Shown here one piece after another: positions 62,401 to 64,000 of a stretch of 64,000 bases of DNA. This stretch comes from Phorcus lineatus (Eukaryota > Mollusca > Gastropoda > Trochida > Trochidae), in contig OV121083.1 of assembly GCA_921293015.1 (NCBI GenBank), positions 33,038,908-33,102,907 of the forward strand. Direction: 5' to 3'. A program made the translations under genes and the position numbers. Below the pieces are notes generated by a model. It searched no databases. It was not told where the DNA came from and worked only from the letters and a program-made list of their open reading frames with translations. Position 1 is the stretch's first letter, and each line of letters begins with the position of its first letter.

Positions 62401-63829
62401 GGTCCAATTTTTACTGTGACAATCTCATGCTACTTCAAAAGTTAATTAAAATCACTTTGTTCAAGTTTTATTTGGTACTTCATCTTCCATTAAAGTGTGA
62501 TTGCATAGCTGTGAATTACTCACTTACTCAAGAATGCATCAGATCAAAATGAAATTGAGTCTGATTCTTGTCAATCATGTACTGAGATTGAACTAACTAC
62601 CAGGTAGTAGGTAGGTTTTCAAGTATTTCTATAAGTGCCCTATGCAAAAGTATATTGGTAGAAGCCAGTTAATGATAATGGACTAGTGCTAAATATGTTG
62701 TTTTCCCTGCACATTCAAACATGTGTTCATTAAAATATTACTTCATAATCTAATCATTTCAAAAGGGGTAAATCTGTTACCTTCATCTGACATCTCCGAG
62801 TCTATCTGGTAGCCGGCGTTGCGTTCTCTGAACTTGATGCCCTGTGCGTGACGACTCACGGCTTCCTGTATCACCTCACAGAGAGGCTGGTCCTGCAGCA
62901 AATGTAGACCATTGTCTAACTGTTATAACAAGTTATCAAGAATTCTTTTCAAAAATCCAAAGGTTACCTGATTGATAAGGTTCTTACAAAATTGATGAAG
63001 GACTTGTGTAACTACCTTTTAACCTTTTTTGTCTTGGCAATCATTATAAACATTTCTGGAGTAAAGCTTCAGTGAAAGATTCTTTCAGAAAGATATTTCT
63101 AAATGCATTGTCTTCAGTCATTCATTATTCCATTATCACACAATACTGCCAACAAACACACCTCAATCATATCCTAATCACTAAAGATAATTATCATAAA
63201 TGTTTCAACTTCCTACATGTATTAATTAACTTGAACTACAATAGGCAATACCATACCTTTTAACCTTCTATGTGGACTTGTACTAAATTTGCTATGTAGT
63301 TTTGCAATGTAACATTTGGTTCTTTGACCTTTATAATGAATAAAATGTCTGTCTGTCATGAATATTATGAATATCTAAAGAAAATTTTTTTGTGACCAAT
63401 GATTTCAACATTACCTATAAGTTTTTTCATTGACAGTCCATAATGATTTAATTTACAAAATGTTTAATATTTTGCTGAGGAAAATGAAGAGGTCTCTATG
63501 AAATCCATTTTTCTGTACAAAAGGTTAATTCTAGGCTACTTTGCTTCTGCAAGTGTCAGAAGCAAGTGTCAGAAGCCAGGGAGAATGACATGATGACACC
63601 TACATTTGCCCCGACAGGCTGGGCCTCGGAGTCATCAGTGGGATAGAGACGGGACACTTGGTCCTGGAGAATGGAGTTTCCTCCTGGAGCCATCTTGGTG
63701 TAGTCCTGGATGGCCTGCAGCCACCACCACACGGCGTCCCGACAATTGTACCGTGCACCCGTACCTTCATTCAGCAGGTTGGGGATCAGACCGTGGCGCA
63801 AGGTTCCAGCATACGCTAGGATCAGACAC
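59480..63829 (-). CDS. AGL: Glycogen debranching enzyme, C-terminal glucosidase exons (partial)
   Basis: Nine in-phase exons: 63829-63604, 62892-62781, 62305-62170, 61859-61747, 61063-60855, 60531-60434, 60296-60209, 60094-59906, 59575-59480 (TAG). They encode about the last 420 residues. AGL combines 4-alpha-glucanotransferase and amylo-alpha-1,6-glucosidase in cytosolic glycogen breakdown; this window holds the glucosidase (GH133) part. Visible motifs are [12 protein letters not shown] (its Asp is the likely catalytic acid), [84 protein letters not shown] (here the Glu of GPEW is the likely base, by analogy with the family) and the C-terminal [15 protein letters not shown]. The C-terminus extends eight residues past the usual LYDL end. 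The 5' part lies beyond the right edge; bases 63830-64000 are intron. Confidence 0.97.
61245..61560 (-). mobile_element. tRNA-derived SINE, nearly complete
   Basis: On the minus strand the element starts near 61560 with a tRNA-like head: A box TAGCACAGTGG (61547-61537) and B box GGTTTGAAACC (61503-61493). Then follow a unique body and a tail near 61245 of CACC/CATCTCACC words, related to the CACT tail at 47053-47118. It lies in an AGL intron. A second body copy is at 34485-34740. Confidence 0.85.
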
Positions 63830-64000
63830 CTGGATCGGAAGTCAGTGAATATTTCATAGTCTCTCCAAAACTGGGTGAGAGAGATGTGAGTTATGTTTTG
63901 TATTTACTTGAGTGTTAGTTAAGATTTCAATGATTTCTCCACAAAAATTTAATCAAATATGTACATTTTGATATAAAAATTTGTACTGATTGAATCTTCA

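Overview
This is a eukaryotic nuclear window: AT-rich, with spliced genes separated by long repeat-rich spacers and with GT..AG introns. It reads as a mollusc, probably a gastropod. The evidence is the protein divergence and a tRNA-derived SINE with a CACT-repeat tail, a type I associate with molluscs. No species can be named from sequence alone.

Layout, left to right. (1) The last three coding exons of TECR (very-long-chain enoyl-CoA reductase, + strand, to 1340) converge on CFAP57. (2) CFAP57 (- strand, 12734 to 3836) is complete: 19 coding exons, about 1209 aa, WD40 repeats then coiled coil. It has a 5' noncoding exon near 14142-14213 and a perfect RFX X-box at 14215-14229, as expected for a motile-cilium gene. 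(3) ALKBH7 (+, 15486-17595) is head-to-head with CFAP57. (4) A roughly 2.8-kb minisatellite of 49-bp units lies at 18262-21055. (5) NDUFB6, a complex I subunit, is at 22441-24250 (+). (6) A gene-poor tract at 24.4-32 kb holds a LINE relic abutting a decayed mariner transposon, another LINE relic and a long palindrome. (7) On the minus strand is an unusual locus. A two-exon ORF for a 51-aa single-pass membrane microprotein (37450-37385 joined to 33082-32993) ends 15 nt before the start codon of an intronless CRCP/RPC9 ORF (32977-32546), in the same frame. This looks like a dicistronic mRNA. Its intron carries a 2.25-kb element with terminal inverted repeats, an 8-bp target duplication and nested palindromes. 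(8) LMBRD2 (+, 40478-47442) is complete: 12 coding exons, about 706 aa, with several transposon insertions in its introns and a probable long 3'UTR. (9) A 5'-truncated LINE at 53615-55663 (- strand) keeps an open reverse transcriptase frame and is flanked by 56-bp direct repeats. (10) The last nine coding exons of AGL (glycogen debranching enzyme, - strand, 63829-59480) run off the right edge.

The host genes are unrelated housekeeping or ciliary genes and form no pathway. For TECR, CFAP57, ALKBH7, NDUFB6, LMBRD2 and AGL I placed exon joints by splice consensus plus reading phase, and every joint keeps frame.

The most interesting observations are the microprotein-CRCP arrangement, the nested inverted-repeat element in its intron, the 56-bp duplication around the LINE, a LINE insertion 12 bp upstream of an LMBRD2 splice acceptor, and the CFAP57 X-box.
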